The translations under genes were made by a program, and so were the position numbers. Positions 18,495 to 27,014 of a stretch of DNA of 56,767 bases are shown here, piece after piece. Position 1 is the stretch's first letter, and each line of letters starts with the position of its first letter. The notes beneath the pieces were generated by a model. It saw nothing but the letters and a program-made list of their open reading frames with translations, was not told the origin of the DNA and did no database searches. Source of the stretch: Spirochaetota bacterium (GTDB lineage Bacteria > Spirochaetota > UBA4802 > UBA5368); assembly GCA_004297825.1 (NCBI GenBank), contig SCSX01000025.1:1-56767 (forward strand). The letters run 5' to 3'.

Positions 18495-18836
18495 GAACTC
18501 CAGCTACCGCCTTGAAACGTGCTCCCGGATGGACCTGCTTCGTGCAGCCAACCGATCGCTATCGGGTAATAATTACCTTCCACGGTCCCCGCGCTCGCAT
18601 AGATGCTCCCGGCGGGAGTTCTATCTATAAAAACTGACAAATACTCATCCTCGTATACTATATTTATCGGACAAAAAGTGTCAAGATTAATTGTTGTTTT
18701 TGAATAATCAAAGTCGGATATTGGGGCTGCGAGCGCCTTTTTGTGGTCATTATTTATGATTCTTGATATATAAATTAATACATATGTCAACCCACTTTCC
18801 TAGAAGGATCGTACCTTATCGGAACGAAAACCCCAT
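18495..18836 (-). other. Intergenic region, possible promoter or small relic
   Basis: This 342-bp stretch between the chemoreceptor stop and the M23-like start is A+T-rich. An open frame of 101 codons covers most of it on the minus strand, but its only start is a TTG that forms part of a perfect -35 hexamer (TTGACA, 18790-18785). TATCAA 16 nt further on is a weak -10. I read it as the promoter region of the M23-like gene. The end of the frame (WLHEAGPSGSTFQGGSW) has no family I recognise. Confidence 0.4.
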
Positions 18837-21167
18837 TTAACTTGTGTATCGGCTCATGATATTTTGAAGCTGGACTGCCTGACGGTGCAGCGAAGCGACC
18901 GATTCGGTTATGGCTTGTGAGGAACCCGCAAGTTCCTGGATCGAATCGCTGATATGTGAAACGGTATTAAGGATTTCGGCGCTTGTGGATTTCTGCTCTC
19001 CTGTCGCGAGCGCGATCTGTTCCGAAACGCTGTAAATGTCGCTCACCTCTGCGCGCACCAGGTCGCTTCCGCTGATTTGATCGCGCGTGAGTCCCGCGAT
19101 CTGATCGATTAATCCGGCCGCCCCCTCTATATTTTTTATCATTCCGGTAATCACTACAGCGGTGTTCTTGACGAGCCCCGCGCCCGTCTCTATATCGCCG
19201 CGCACAGCTTTAATAAGACCTTCGATCTCCTTGGTGCTTGCCGCTGTCGCTTCCGCGAGCTTGGAAATTTCCTGCGCGACTATCGCGAATCCCCGCCCCT
19301 GTTCTCCCGCGCGTGCCGCTTCTATCGAAGCGTTGAGCGAAAGGAGATTAATCTGGTCCGATATATCGTTGATGATGGCGACGATATCGACTATCCTTTT
19401 CGAGCTTTCGGAAATCTGGTTGATACTCTGGATGGAAGTCTTGAGCATGCTTTCGGTGTTGTGTGCCTCCTGGACGGTCTCGCGTCCCTTCCGGGTCGCG
19501 TTCAATGAATTGTCATTCACCACGTGAATCGTGTTCGAGAGCGATTCCATGGCAGTGTTCGTCAGGTTGACCTTTTCGGCCTGTTTCCTGGTTGAGCCTG
19601 CGACATTATCGATGCTGGCGGTGAGTTCCTCATACACGGAACTCGTTTCCTCTATCGCGGCCGCCTGGTTCCTGGATTCCAGGTCCACTTTGGCACTCAC
19701 CTCAGACAGGACGATAGTGCTGTTGTTGAGCTCATCGCTGATAGACCTGATGGATTCCATGAGGGTGCGGAAGTTGACAATCATGTTGTTGACCGCCTCG
19801 ATGAGCTCGTCCATCTCGTTACGAATGGATTTTTTATACACCTCACACGTGCTGCATAACTCCAGTTTGCCTGATTGCTCAATAGTTCTCCCGTCGTCAC
19901 ACAGCGTTCCCTCGATTCGCCAACATGCCTTGTTGCGAGAGTCGTGCGCGGGACAGTCTTCGCGGGTGCAGTTTTTCTCCTCGACGCATTTTACGTAGTG
20001 GGGCTGCGGAATGAAGGTGCTGAGGTTCCCGTTGCTTATCATAACGGCGGTGTCGATGATTTTTCTGAAGGGTCCGGTAAGCCGCTTAGCGAGGATTCTG
20101 CTGCTGAATACAAGGACCACCGCGAAACCGATCAGCAGCGCCAGCGAAAGGTAAAGTAGTCGATTGATAGGAGCCAGAATATCGCGGTAGGTTACCGCGG
20201 CCACAATATGCCAGTCCCATTTATCGAAGGTAGTGAAGCTCGCGATTTTCTTCTCTTCTGAAGAACCTTCTTCGAAGGAATAAATTATCGTTCCTTCCTT
20301 CCGGTCGATGATATCCCGGATGAAAAGCTGCCCGGTTTGAGAGTCCTTGATATCGTACATGCTCTTCCCGCGGAGGCTCGGATGCGCGATCGCTTGCCCC
20401 GTGGAATTAATCACATAGATGTACCCGCTCGCGCCTATCCTGTTTTTTGCAATCATATCGAAGACGGCGGTTTTAGGTGCGGGTATTCCGATATACCACG
20501 CCCCGATAACGGCTCCGTTGGCGGCGCGTATAGGCTCATAGCAGGTAATCTTCCATTTATTGACAACGATTGCCCTTCCCCTGTAGGTTTTACCTTCCAT
20601 GATCGTCTTGAAAACGATGGAACTGGACGGGATGTAGGTCAGGATCGCGCGTCCACCCGTTTCGGATTTTACATTAGTGGAAACGCGTATCAGCTTGTCT
20701 TCGTGGAGCTGGAATATGGTCGCAGTGGCTTCGGGATTACCGATTCGGTCTACGATCTGGTCTACGATAGCGGTGTTTTTCAAAAAGACCGTAGCGCCGG
20801 ATTTCATCTCGGGCAGGTCAACCTGACTTTCCTCCAGACTGTCCTGGTTCGTGATCTTTGCCGTGGTTTTCTGGGGGCTCAGCAGGATGTTCCGATACTC
20901 AGCAAGCACCGCCCTGGCAGCGCCGGACGATCGATCGATATCCTGTTGAAGACGCGCATCCACTTCCTCGCTTTGAATTTCGCATACCCGTACAATGTTT
21001 TGAACGGCATTTTTCATATCCTCTTCCGCAAGGGAAAGGATAGCCTGTCTCGATGTGACGTAGAAAAGGATGATGGATAATAAAAGCGGGATTATCGCAG
21101 ATAGAAGTATGAAAAAATTTATGCGCTCGCGAAGTCCTTTTATCCGGAATTTAAAAAGGGTAGCCAT
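18837..21167 (-). CDS. Methyl-accepting chemotaxis protein with Cache domain and two-CW cysteine insert
   Basis: A chemoreceptor of 776 residues. TM1 lies at about 18-40 (FFILLSAIIPLLLSIILFYV), followed by a large periplasmic Cache sensor (about 45-335, with GASGYIYVINSTGQAIAHPS) and TM2 (about 338-360). The HAMP domain is interrupted: after its first helix comes a cysteine-rich stretch with seven Cys (CVEEKNC, EDC, ACWRIEGTLC, LELCSTC). This resembles the two-CW type. The second HAMP-like helix follows as NEMDELIEAVNN. The signalling hairpin tip is intact (LNASIEAARAGEQGRGFAIV). ATG 21167 has AGGAG upstream at a good distance. It is divergent from the flaB pair. The ligand is unknown; the Cys cluster could bind metal or heme. 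Confidence 0.93.
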   Translation of the reverse strand: MATLFKFRIKGLRERINFFILLSAIIPLLLSIILFYVTSRQAILSLAEEDMKNAVQNIVRVCEIQSEEVDARLQQDIDRSSGAARAVLAEYRNILLSPQKTTAKITNQDSLEESQVDLPEMKSGATVFLKNTAIVDQIVDRIGNPEATATIFQLHEDKLIRVSTNVKSETGGRAILTYIPSSSIVFKTIMEGKTYRGRAIVVNKWKITCYEPIRAANGAVIGAWYIGIPAPKTAVFDMIAKNRIGASGYIYVINSTGQAIAHPSLRGKSMYDIKDSQTGQLFIRDIIDRKEGTIIYSFEEGSSEEKKIASFTTFDKWDWHIVAAVTYRDILAPINRLLYLSLALLIGFAVVLVFSSRILAKRLTGPFRKIIDTAVMISNGNLSTFIPQPHYVKCVEEKNCTREDCPAHDSRNKACWRIEGTLCDDGRTIEQSGKLELCSTCEVYKKSIRNEMDELIEAVNNMIVNFRTLMESIRSISDELNNSTIVLSEVSAKVDLESRNQAAAIEETSSVYEELTASIDNVAGSTRKQAEKVNLTNTAMESLSNTIHVVNDNSLNATRKGRETVQEAHNTESMLKTSIQSINQISESSKRIVDIVAIINDISDQINLLSLNASIEAARAGEQGRGFAIVAQEISKLAEATAASTKEIEGLIKAVRGDIETGAGLVKNTAVVITGMIKNIEGAAGLIDQIAGLTRDQISGSDLVRAEVSDIYSVSEQIALATGEQKSTSAEILNTVSHISDSIQELAGSSQAITESVASLHRQAVQLQNIMSRYTS

Positions 21168-21588
21168 GGTCAAATCTCCTTCGCAGAAATTTAATGGTGA
21201 TTCAGGTCATGCGACGCTTCCCTTCCGCAGTTTTTATATGGCACATCTGTCTCCACGCCATGGAGATTATGACACAATTGCCAGATTGTGTAAATTACAT
21301 CAATAACAAATCTGCAATTTAAATCGACCAGGGTGATTATTTACAAGGATGTAAAAAAGAGCTTATCGGGCAAAGGGATAAAAGTTTTTGCTCATGGAAA
21401 ATTGCCAAATGCCGATTTGAGCAATGAGGGGAATTATGCAAAAAATGTCGAAATGGGTCTAAACTGGTTAAAATAGAGCCATATTATTATATATACGGAT
21501 ATATTCCAGAATATCAGCCTAAAATCGCCTTCAATTCCGTCTCATCTCTCACCGACTAATAATCTGTAAGGGAAAAATCCCAAGCACG
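21168..21588. other. Divergent promoter region between chemoreceptor and flaB
   Basis: No gene is supported in these 421 bp. The region must contain the chemoreceptor promoter and the flagellin promoter. A flagellar-sigma-like site at 21460-21485 is listed separately. The A+T-rich run 21480-21510 follows it and is the likely start region of the flaB transcript. Confidence 0.6.
21460..21485 (+). promoter_or_regulatory. Possible sigma-28 (FliA-type) promoter for flaB
   Basis: TAAA at 21460-21463 is followed 14 nt later by GCCATATT (21478-21485). The FliA/SigD consensus is TAAA, 14-16 nt, then GCCGATAT or GCCGATAA, so the match is good in the -35 and GCC parts. It would give a leader of roughly 145 nt. 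A GCCATATC also lies 149 nt before the flaB at 40181. Confidence 0.45.
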
Positions 21589-21637
21589 GTGGCACGGAGG
21601 TCGCCGGAGTCGCAGTCTTGATTCATGGAGGAATCAA
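21589..21637 (+). promoter_or_regulatory. Paired ANGGAN hairpins in the first flaB leader (CsrA-type sites)
   Basis: Site 1: GTGGC / GTCGC (with two G-T pairs) closes the hexaloop ACGGAG at 21594-21599. Site 2: TTGATTC (21618-21624) pairs perfectly with GAATCAA (21631-21637) around ATGGAG (21625-21630), which is the Shine-Dalgarno sequence of the gene. High-affinity CsrA/RsmE sites are ANGGAN hexaloops on short stems, closed by C-G; both loops fit. Binding at site 2 would block ribosome access. CsrA itself is not in this window, so this is inferred from structure. Confidence 0.65.
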
Positions 21638-22482
21638 TGATCATCAACCACAACCTTTCTGCAGTCAATGCACATCGTGTGCTCAAGTTCAAGCACTGGG
21701 AAGTGGACAGGAACATGGAGATGCTCTCCTCCGGCATGAGGATAAACCGGGCCGGGGACGACGCCTCCGGACTTGCAGTTTCCGAGAAGATGCGCTCGCA
21801 AATCATGGGATTACGCCAGGCCGAACGGAACACGGAAGACGGCATGTCGATGATCCAAACCGCCGAAGGTTATCTCCAGCAGGTTTCCGACATCATTCAA
21901 CGCATGAGGGTTCTCGCCGTCCAGTCATCAAACGGTATTTATACCATGGAAGACAGGCAGCTTATCCAGGTGGAGGTTTCCCAGCTGGTCGATGAGGTGG
22001 ACCGGATAGCCTCGCAGGCGGAGTTCAACAAGATGAAGCTCCTGCAGGGAGATTTCGGGCGGGGAAGCCATACGGGGTCAATGTGGTTTCACGTGGGTCC
22101 CAACATGCACCAGCGGGTTCGGGTCTATATCCAGACGATGACGGCCTTCGCGCTCAAGCTCAAGGACTTCACCGGCGAGCCGGTGACGCTTTCGACCGCA
22201 GAGTACTCCAATAGGAATATCGGCGTGTTCGACAATGCGCTCAAGCTGATTTCAAAACAGCGGGCAAATCTCGGTGCGTATTACAATCGCCTGGAACATA
22301 CGGCGAAGGGTCTCATGAACGCGTATGAAAACATTCAGGCCTCCGAAAGCCGCATTCGTGACGCGGACATGGCGGAGGTCATGGTCGATTTTACGAAGAA
22401 TCAGATACTTGTTCAGAGTGGTACCGCGATGCTGGCTCAGTCGAATGCCAGGATGCAGGGCATTCTCCAGCTATTGCGTTAG
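21637..22482 (+). CDS. flaB: Flagellar filament core protein FlaB (first copy)
   Basis: A flagellin of 281 residues, the usual length of spirochaetal FlaB. Both conserved ends are present: the N-terminal D0/D1 segment ([20 protein letters not shown], then [20 protein letters not shown]) and the C-terminal coil ([20 protein letters not shown]). The variable middle domain is very short, as in all FlaB proteins, and carries the [12 protein letters not shown] motif. It assembles into the core of the periplasmic filament. ATG 21637 is chosen because the next ATG upstream (21625) lies in the Shine-Dalgarno loop and all paralogues start MIINHN. A second flaB follows 210 bp downstream. Confidence 0.97.
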   Translation: MIINHNLSAVNAHRVLKFKHWEVDRNMEMLSSGMRINRAGDDASGLAVSEKMRSQIMGLRQAERNTEDGMSMIQTAEGYLQQVSDIIQRMRVLAVQSSNGIYTMEDRQLIQVEVSQLVDEVDRIASQAEFNKMKLLQGDFGRGSHTGSMWFHVGPNMHQRVRVYIQTMTAFALKLKDFTGEPVTLSTAEYSNRNIGVFDNALKLISKQRANLGAYYNRLEHTAKGLMNAYENIQASESRIRDADMAEVMVDFTKNQILVQSGTAMLAQSNARMQGILQLLR

Positions 22483-22498
22483 GGAGATAGATCGTATT

Positions 22499-22525
22499 CC
22501 CCCGCCGGTTTGCCCCGGCGGCGGG
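22499..22525 (+). terminator. G+C-rich hairpin between the two flaB genes
   Basis: CCGCCGG and CCGGCGG pair around a short loop 17 nt after the first flaB stop. The following bases (AAGGTTCTTTG) give only a weak T-tract, so it may be an attenuator or RNA-stabilising hairpin that allows read-through to the second flaB. Confidence 0.5.
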
Positions 22526-22645
22526 AAGGTTCTTTGAAAACTGATGGGAGCGGCTGTAAGCATCGTGTTCCGATGTTCGGGACAGGATGGTTGCAGCGGC
22601 AACTGGTATTCCCAGAAAACATAGACGGTGCAACCTGGTATCAAT

Positions 22646-22687
22646 GCCTGATAGGGAGATTAGGCATAACACAAAACAAAGGAGTGT
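22646..22687 (+). promoter_or_regulatory. Paired ANGGAN hairpins in the second flaB leader (CsrA-type sites)
   Basis: Site 1: GCCTGAT (22646-22652) pairs along its full length (one G-T) with ATTAGGC (22659-22665) around the hexaloop AGGGAG. Site 2: ACA (22676-22678) pairs TGT (22685-22687) around AAGGAG (22679-22684), the Shine-Dalgarno sequence. The second stem is short. The order and spacing (26 nt between loops) match the leaders of the other two flaB genes. Confidence 0.62.
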
Positions 22688-22692
22688 AGTTT

Positions 22693-23544
22693 ATGATTAT
22701 CAATCACAACATGAGTGCGATCAATGCCAATAAGGTGTTGAAGTTCAAGCACTGGGACGTGGACGCCTCGATGCAGAAACTGTCTTCCGGTCTTCGCATA
22801 AACCGTTCGGGCGACGATGCCTCCGGTCTTGCGGTATCCGAGAAGATGAGAACCCAGATCCAGGGTCTCCGCCAGGCCGAGCGCAATACCGAAGACGGTA
22901 TGTCGTTCGTCCAGACCGCGGAAGGCTACCTGGACCAGACTGCGTCAATCCTGCAGCGTGTTCGCGTGCTGTCGGTCCAGTCTTCGAATGGTATTTATAC
23001 CTCGGAAGACAGGCAGCTCATGCAGGTCGAGGTTTCCGCCCTTGTAGACGAAATCGACAGGATCGCGTCACAGGCGGAGTTCAACAAATTCAAGCTCCTC
23101 CTCGGGGAGTTCTCCAAGACCAACCCGAAGGCGAGCATGTGGTTCCACATGGGTCCCAATATGCACCAGCGGGAGAGGGTGTATATCGGAACTATGACCT
23201 CGGTGGGACTCAAACTGAAAGAGCAGACCGGTGCATTCCGGGCGAACCTGAGCACGGCGGACAACGCCAACAGGACGATCGGCGTCATCGACAGCGCTCT
23301 TCAGAAGGTTTCCAAACAGCGTGCGGACCTTGGCGCGTATTACAATCGCATGGAAAGCGCATCCAAGGGCCTCATGACCGCGTACGAAAACATCCAGGCG
23401 TCGGAAAGCCGGATAAGGGACGCGGACATGGCGGAGACCATGGTGAACTTCACGAAGGACTCGATTCTTGTCCAGAGTGGTACGGCGATGCTTGCTCAGG
23501 CCAATATGAAATCAAGGACTGTTCTTCAGCTTCTTGGTGGATGA
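22693..23544 (+). CDS. flaB: Flagellar filament core protein FlaB (second copy)
   Basis: A flagellin of 283 residues, closely related to the copy just upstream. It has [20 protein letters not shown] at the N-terminus, [20 protein letters not shown], the short middle domain with [14 protein letters not shown] and the C-terminal [20 protein letters not shown]. It probably forms the filament core together with the other two FlaB proteins. The Shine-Dalgarno AAAGGAG lies 8 nt before ATG 22693. No separate promoter is evident in the 210-bp gap, so cotranscription with the first flaB is likely. A strong terminator follows at 23585. Confidence 0.97.
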   Translation: MIINHNMSAINANKVLKFKHWDVDASMQKLSSGLRINRSGDDASGLAVSEKMRTQIQGLRQAERNTEDGMSFVQTAEGYLDQTASILQRVRVLSVQSSNGIYTSEDRQLMQVEVSALVDEIDRIASQAEFNKFKLLLGEFSKTNPKASMWFHMGPNMHQRERVYIGTMTSVGLKLKEQTGAFRANLSTADNANRTIGVIDSALQKVSKQRADLGAYYNRMESASKGLMTAYENIQASESRIRDADMAETMVNFTKDSILVQSGTAMLAQANMKSRTVLQLLGG

Positions 23545-23584
23545 CAAATAAAAACGGGCCTACTAACAGAAGGGAATACCCAAC

Positions 23585-23616
23585 AAAAAAACCCGCTCGA
23601 AAGAGCGGGTTTTTCA
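23585..23616. terminator. Bidirectional intrinsic terminator
   Basis: AAAAACCCGCTC pairs with GAGCGGGTTTTT around GAAA. There are T-runs on both strands, so it can serve the flaB pair (plus strand) and the convergent outer-membrane protein gene (minus strand). Confidence 0.9.
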
Positions 23617-23637
23617 TTTTAGGGATACTGCCCGGAA

Positions 23638-24270
23638 TTAGTATTCCGACTGCGTCGCCCTGTATCCTATGCCGACATAAAGGGTCACGTCGTAATTGGA
23701 TTTTATCTTGTCACCAGTGTCTTTATCCTTAAACTGGTTGTTTGTGAGATTGTATCCGAACCTGCCTTCCAGATCGAAGAAGACGCCATCCCACGGGCTT
23801 ACCATGTAGTAGCCGAGAATTCCGTCCACCCAGAGGTCGATTTTTTTATCCGCTTTTTCTCCTCCCGCAGGGACCTTAGAGGAAATCAGGTATTTTCCCT
23901 CAACACCTGCGCCTACATAAAGACCACCAAGAGCAGCAAATTTTGCTGAAAACTGGGGGGAAAGGAATTGGTTAATGTATTTATCCTCTCCGGTTACCGT
24001 TGAACCAAAATCGTCCCCCTGCATCCTTTTCCATTCAAGCCCGAAACCGAGCCAGAAATTATCGAAATTTAAATTATATTCACCGGCTACCGCAAAACCG
24101 GTCCAGTCGTATGTTTCCGAGCCCGCTACATCATATTCAAAAGTGTAAACCGGAACATATCCCAGCTTCAGGAAAACGATATCCGTCGTGAGCGTCTGCG
24201 CGCTTGCACCATATGAAAAAGCGAATACCGCAACGAGAGCCGCAAGGATAACGAAAAACTTGCTTTTCAT
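23638..24270 (-). CDS. Predicted outer-membrane beta-barrel protein
   Basis: A protein of 210 residues with a clean signal peptide (MKSKFFVILAALVAVFAFSY, cleavage after GASAQ). The rest alternates hydrophobic and polar residues in strand-length units (FAVAGEYNLNFDNFWLGFGL, then SPQFSAKFAALGGLYVGAGV). This is the pattern of a small outer-membrane barrel of eight to ten strands. The C-terminal strand is YDVTLYVGIGYRA. I know no specific family. ATG 24270 has AGGAGG 7 nt upstream; an ATG five codons earlier is less well placed. It is convergent with the flaB pair and shares their terminator. Confidence 0.8.
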   Translation of the reverse strand: MKSKFFVILAALVAVFAFSYGASAQTLTTDIVFLKLGYVPVYTFEYDVAGSETYDWTGFAVAGEYNLNFDNFWLGFGLEWKRMQGDDFGSTVTGEDKYINQFLSPQFSAKFAALGGLYVGAGVEGKYLISSKVPAGGEKADKKIDLWVDGILGYYMVSPWDGVFFDLEGRFGYNLTNNQFKDKDTGDKIKSNYDVTLYVGIGYRATQSEY

Positions 24271-24428
24271 TAAAATCCTCCTCATCCGTGTAGTAGTGTT
24301 TATACCGAAGGTAAGCTAATTGTTAGAGAATATATAACGAAGTTGAGAAAGAAGCAAGTTTTTTCCGGTGTGGTCTAGTGCATGAACTCTCTGGAAGGGA
24401 AAGATAATAAGAAAAAGAATACCGGGCT

Positions 24429-24728
24429 TCAGGCGAGCGCGTCAAAAAAGGTTCCCGGCGCGTACACGGTTCCTCTTTTGTCCATGGATGTGCCGGAGGC
24501 GGTGTATTCGGACTGGCGCGAGCGCTCCAGGTCCTCGAACAGGCGAAGATGCTCCTCGGGTGTCGGCTTGATGTAGGTGATGTTGGACTGGGTCCGTTTT
24601 GCAATGCCCTGGACGCGCGTCACGCTGCCGTTATCGTACACCGGCCAGATGAAGGTTTTGTCGACCGCCCCGGCCCCGGATTTGGGCGCCAGGAACGAGA
24701 TCTCGGAAATGCCCGTGGATATCCTCAT
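24429..24728 (-). CDS. Small protein of unknown function downstream of the XPB helicase
   Basis: A protein of 99 residues, not recognised. It is hydrophilic, without a signal peptide. The first half is beta-rich (ISEISFLAPKSGAGAVDKTF) and a short helix follows (TPEEHLRLFEDLERSRQSEY), with a conserved-looking ending GTFFDALA. It starts 32 bp after the helicase stop on the same strand, so it is probably cotranscribed. The ribosome site is weak. Codon use on this strand looks coding, whereas the other frames here are irregular. The function is unknown. Confidence 0.6.
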   Translation of the reverse strand: MRISTGISEISFLAPKSGAGAVDKTFIWPVYDNGSVTRVQGIAKRTQSNITYIKPTPEEHLRLFEDLERSRQSEYTASGTSMDKRGTVYAPGTFFDALA

Positions 24729-24760
24729 GCCTTGAATATCGGCACGGCAGGCGAAAATCT

Positions 24761-26443
24761 TTAGGCGGGAAAGCGCTCCCCGAACATCTGTTCGTTCAGA
24801 ATCACGTAGACGTAACCCTGCTCCGTGAGAAAGAGCTGGCGGTTATGGGCGAACTTTTCTTCGACGCTGTTCGCCGATATTATCGTGTAAAAATAGGCGC
24901 GGTTTTCCCCTTTCTTGGGGCGCAGTATCCTGCCGAGCCTCTGCGCCTCCTCCTGACGGGAACCGAATGTCCCGGAGACCTGGATGGCGATGTTCGCGTC
25001 GGGTAGATCGATGGAAAAATTGGCGACCTTGGACACGATGAGGGTCTTGATCTCGCCGCGCTTGAACTGGCCGTACAGCGCCTCCCGCTCCGATACGGGC
25101 GTCGCCCCCGTGATGAGCGGGAACTTGAATATGCGAGCGAGCTCTTCGAGCTGTGAAATGTACTGGCCTATGATGAGCACGCTCGCTCCCTTGTGATGCG
25201 TGAGGATGCGCTTCGCGAACTCCACCTTGCGTTCGTTCTCGGAGGCGATGCGGAACCGCTCGCGGTCCCTGGCGATGGAATACTGGTAGCGCAGGTGTTC
25301 CGGGAGCTCCACGCGGAGTTCCGTGCAGAGCGCCTCGGCGATCCAGCATGACTTCTCGAGTATCTTCCACGGCATGTCGAATTTCTTGGGACCTATAAGG
25401 CTGAAGACGTCCGCCTCCATGCCGTCTTCCCGGATGAGCGTCGCGGTGAGCCCCAGCCTGCGCTTGGATTGGATTTCCGAGGTCATGCGGAAGACGGGCG
25501 CCGGGAGAAGGTGAACCTCGTCGTAAATGATGAGTCCCCAGTTCTTTTCCCGGAAGAGATTGAAGTGCACGAAATCCTCGTTTTTTTTCTTCCGGTAGGT
25601 GAGGATATTGTATGTCGCGACTGTGATCGGCCGAATCTCCTTCTTTTCGCCGGAAAACTCGCCTATCTGCTCGGGCTGCAGGTGAGTTTTATCCATGAGC
25701 TCTTCGCGCCACTGGCGCAGGGCGACGGTGTTCGTGACGAGAATGAGCGTCTCGGTCTGCAGCCGTGCCATCACCCCGATGCCCACGATGGTTTTTCCCG
25801 CGCCGCAGGGAAGCACGACGACCCCGCTTCCCCCCTCCGGCCCGCCGCCTCGGTAAAATGCGTTGATCGCGCTCACCTGGTAGTCCCGTATGGCAAACGG
25901 CTGGGCGTGCTGCGAGGTGTCGCGCAGGCCGATATCGCAGCGGTCGCCCTCCTCGTAACCGGCAAGGTCCTCCACGGGGAATCCGAGCTTGATGAGGGAC
26001 TGCTTCACGTGACCGCGAAGGTTAGGCTTCACCACCAGTGAGGCGTCGTCGCCGGCGCGCTCGATGAACGGCTGTATTCTCTTTTCCCGTACGATTTCGG
26101 CGAGGAGCATCGGGTCTTTCGACCTGAGGACGAGGGAATCGCCCTCACGTACGAGCTTGATGAGGCCGTAGCGGCGCATCTGCTCCTTCACCGTAACCAG
26201 CACGATCTCCGGGATGTCGTAACGGGAATACTGTTTGAGCGATCCGATTATCTGTTCGGCGTCCAGGCCGGCGGCCGCAGCGTTCCACAGGGAGAGCGGG
26301 GTGACGCGATACGTGTGAATGTGTTCGGGACTCTTCTCCAGCTCGGCGAAGGGAAGCACCGCGTCGCGCGCGGTCTCGTAATCCGGGTTGTCCACCTCGA
26401 GGAGAATGGTGTTGTCGCTTTGAACTATGATGGGTTTTGTCAT
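24761..26443 (-). CDS. XPB/Rad25-type DNA repair helicase
   Basis: A superfamily 2 helicase of about 561 residues. An N-terminal XPB-type domain (about 1-180) precedes Walker A in VVVLPCGAGKTIVGI, motif II LIIYDEVHLLPA, motif III RLGLTATLIREDG and the C-terminal RecA domain with motif VI EEAQRLGRILRPK. The ending GYVYVILNEQMF is usual for bacterial XPB proteins. XPB opens DNA at damage sites and promoters in eukaryotes; bacterial copies are scattered and their role is less clear. No Bax1 nuclease partner is next to it. ATG 26443 is chosen because the family begins near here and it lies 2 bp after the upstream gene's stop. Longer in-frame starts exist but overlap that gene. Confidence 0.92.
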   Translation of the reverse strand: MTKPIIVQSDNTILLEVDNPDYETARDAVLPFAELEKSPEHIHTYRVTPLSLWNAAAAGLDAEQIIGSLKQYSRYDIPEIVLVTVKEQMRRYGLIKLVREGDSLVLRSKDPMLLAEIVREKRIQPFIERAGDDASLVVKPNLRGHVKQSLIKLGFPVEDLAGYEEGDRCDIGLRDTSQHAQPFAIRDYQVSAINAFYRGGGPEGGSGVVVLPCGAGKTIVGIGVMARLQTETLILVTNTVALRQWREELMDKTHLQPEQIGEFSGEKKEIRPITVATYNILTYRKKKNEDFVHFNLFREKNWGLIIYDEVHLLPAPVFRMTSEIQSKRRLGLTATLIREDGMEADVFSLIGPKKFDMPWKILEKSCWIAEALCTELRVELPEHLRYQYSIARDRERFRIASENERKVEFAKRILTHHKGASVLIIGQYISQLEELARIFKFPLITGATPVSEREALYGQFKRGEIKTLIVSKVANFSIDLPDANIAIQVSGTFGSRQEEAQRLGRILRPKKGENRAYFYTIISANSVEEKFAHNRQLFLTEQGYVYVILNEQMFGERFPA

Positions 26444-26445
26444 GG

Positions 26446-26886
26446 TTATAACGCGCGAGCCAATTCCAGCTTTTCTATGCGTGCAAATTCCCGTTCGATG
26501 CGCCTCCGCAGGAGCGGCTCGATAAGGAAGGAGATGATCATTGCGAAACCGAACCTGAAGCGTATGGTGACTGATACGGAAATATCGGTCCCCCCCTGAG
26601 AATCCGAGAGCTCGTAAATGCACAGGTACTCGCGGAATTCCCCCTTGACCTGCTTCAACTCGCAATATTTTTCCAGCCTGGTTGCGCAGGATAGACGCGC
26701 CCTGAATGAAAGAAAAAGCGGCAAGCCTATGGTCGCGTCCGCGATCTGGAGACCTGATTCGCTGCGTACGAGGGAAAGCTCCCTGATGTCTTTTTTCAGC
26801 GCTCTAAGCTTGACGATATCGTCAAGCCTGCTGAATATTCCCGCCAACGGAAACGGCAGGGTTCGCTGAATTTCAATTTTTATCAT
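26446..26886 (-). CDS. SRPBCC-like protein upstream of the XPB helicase
   Basis: A protein of 146 residues. It begins MIKIEIQRTLPFPLAGIFSR, a typical first strand and helix of the SRPBCC fold, and ends in a long basic helix (LRRRIEREFARIEKLELARAL). The middle strands are consistent with the fold (GGTDISVSVTIRFRFG). The ligand is unknown. It ends 2 bp before the XPB start, so it is almost certainly in the same operon. Whether this link is functional or only positional cannot be told. There is no signal peptide. Confidence 0.7.
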   Translation of the reverse strand: MIKIEIQRTLPFPLAGIFSRLDDIVKLRALKKDIRELSLVRSESGLQIADATIGLPLFLSFRARLSCATRLEKYCELKQVKGEFREYLCIYELSDSQGGTDISVSVTIRFRFGFAMIISFLIEPLLRRRIEREFARIEKLELARAL

Positions 26887-27014
26887 TTAACGGTGACCGG
26901 GAAACGACGGGAATGCCTGCCCCGATTCCGCAGTTTTCCCTGTATTCACGGTGAGGGATAAGTATGGGGATTCGCGCCATTTTGTCAAATCAATTGTTCG
27001 GCATCCCCCAGGGA

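Noticed and set aside
18485-18790. Small 101-codon gene between the M23-like and chemoreceptor genes
   Set aside because: Its only start is a TTG inside a TTGACA hexamer, it has no ribosome site, and it overlaps the start of the M23-like gene. It is listed only as a possible promoter region or relic.
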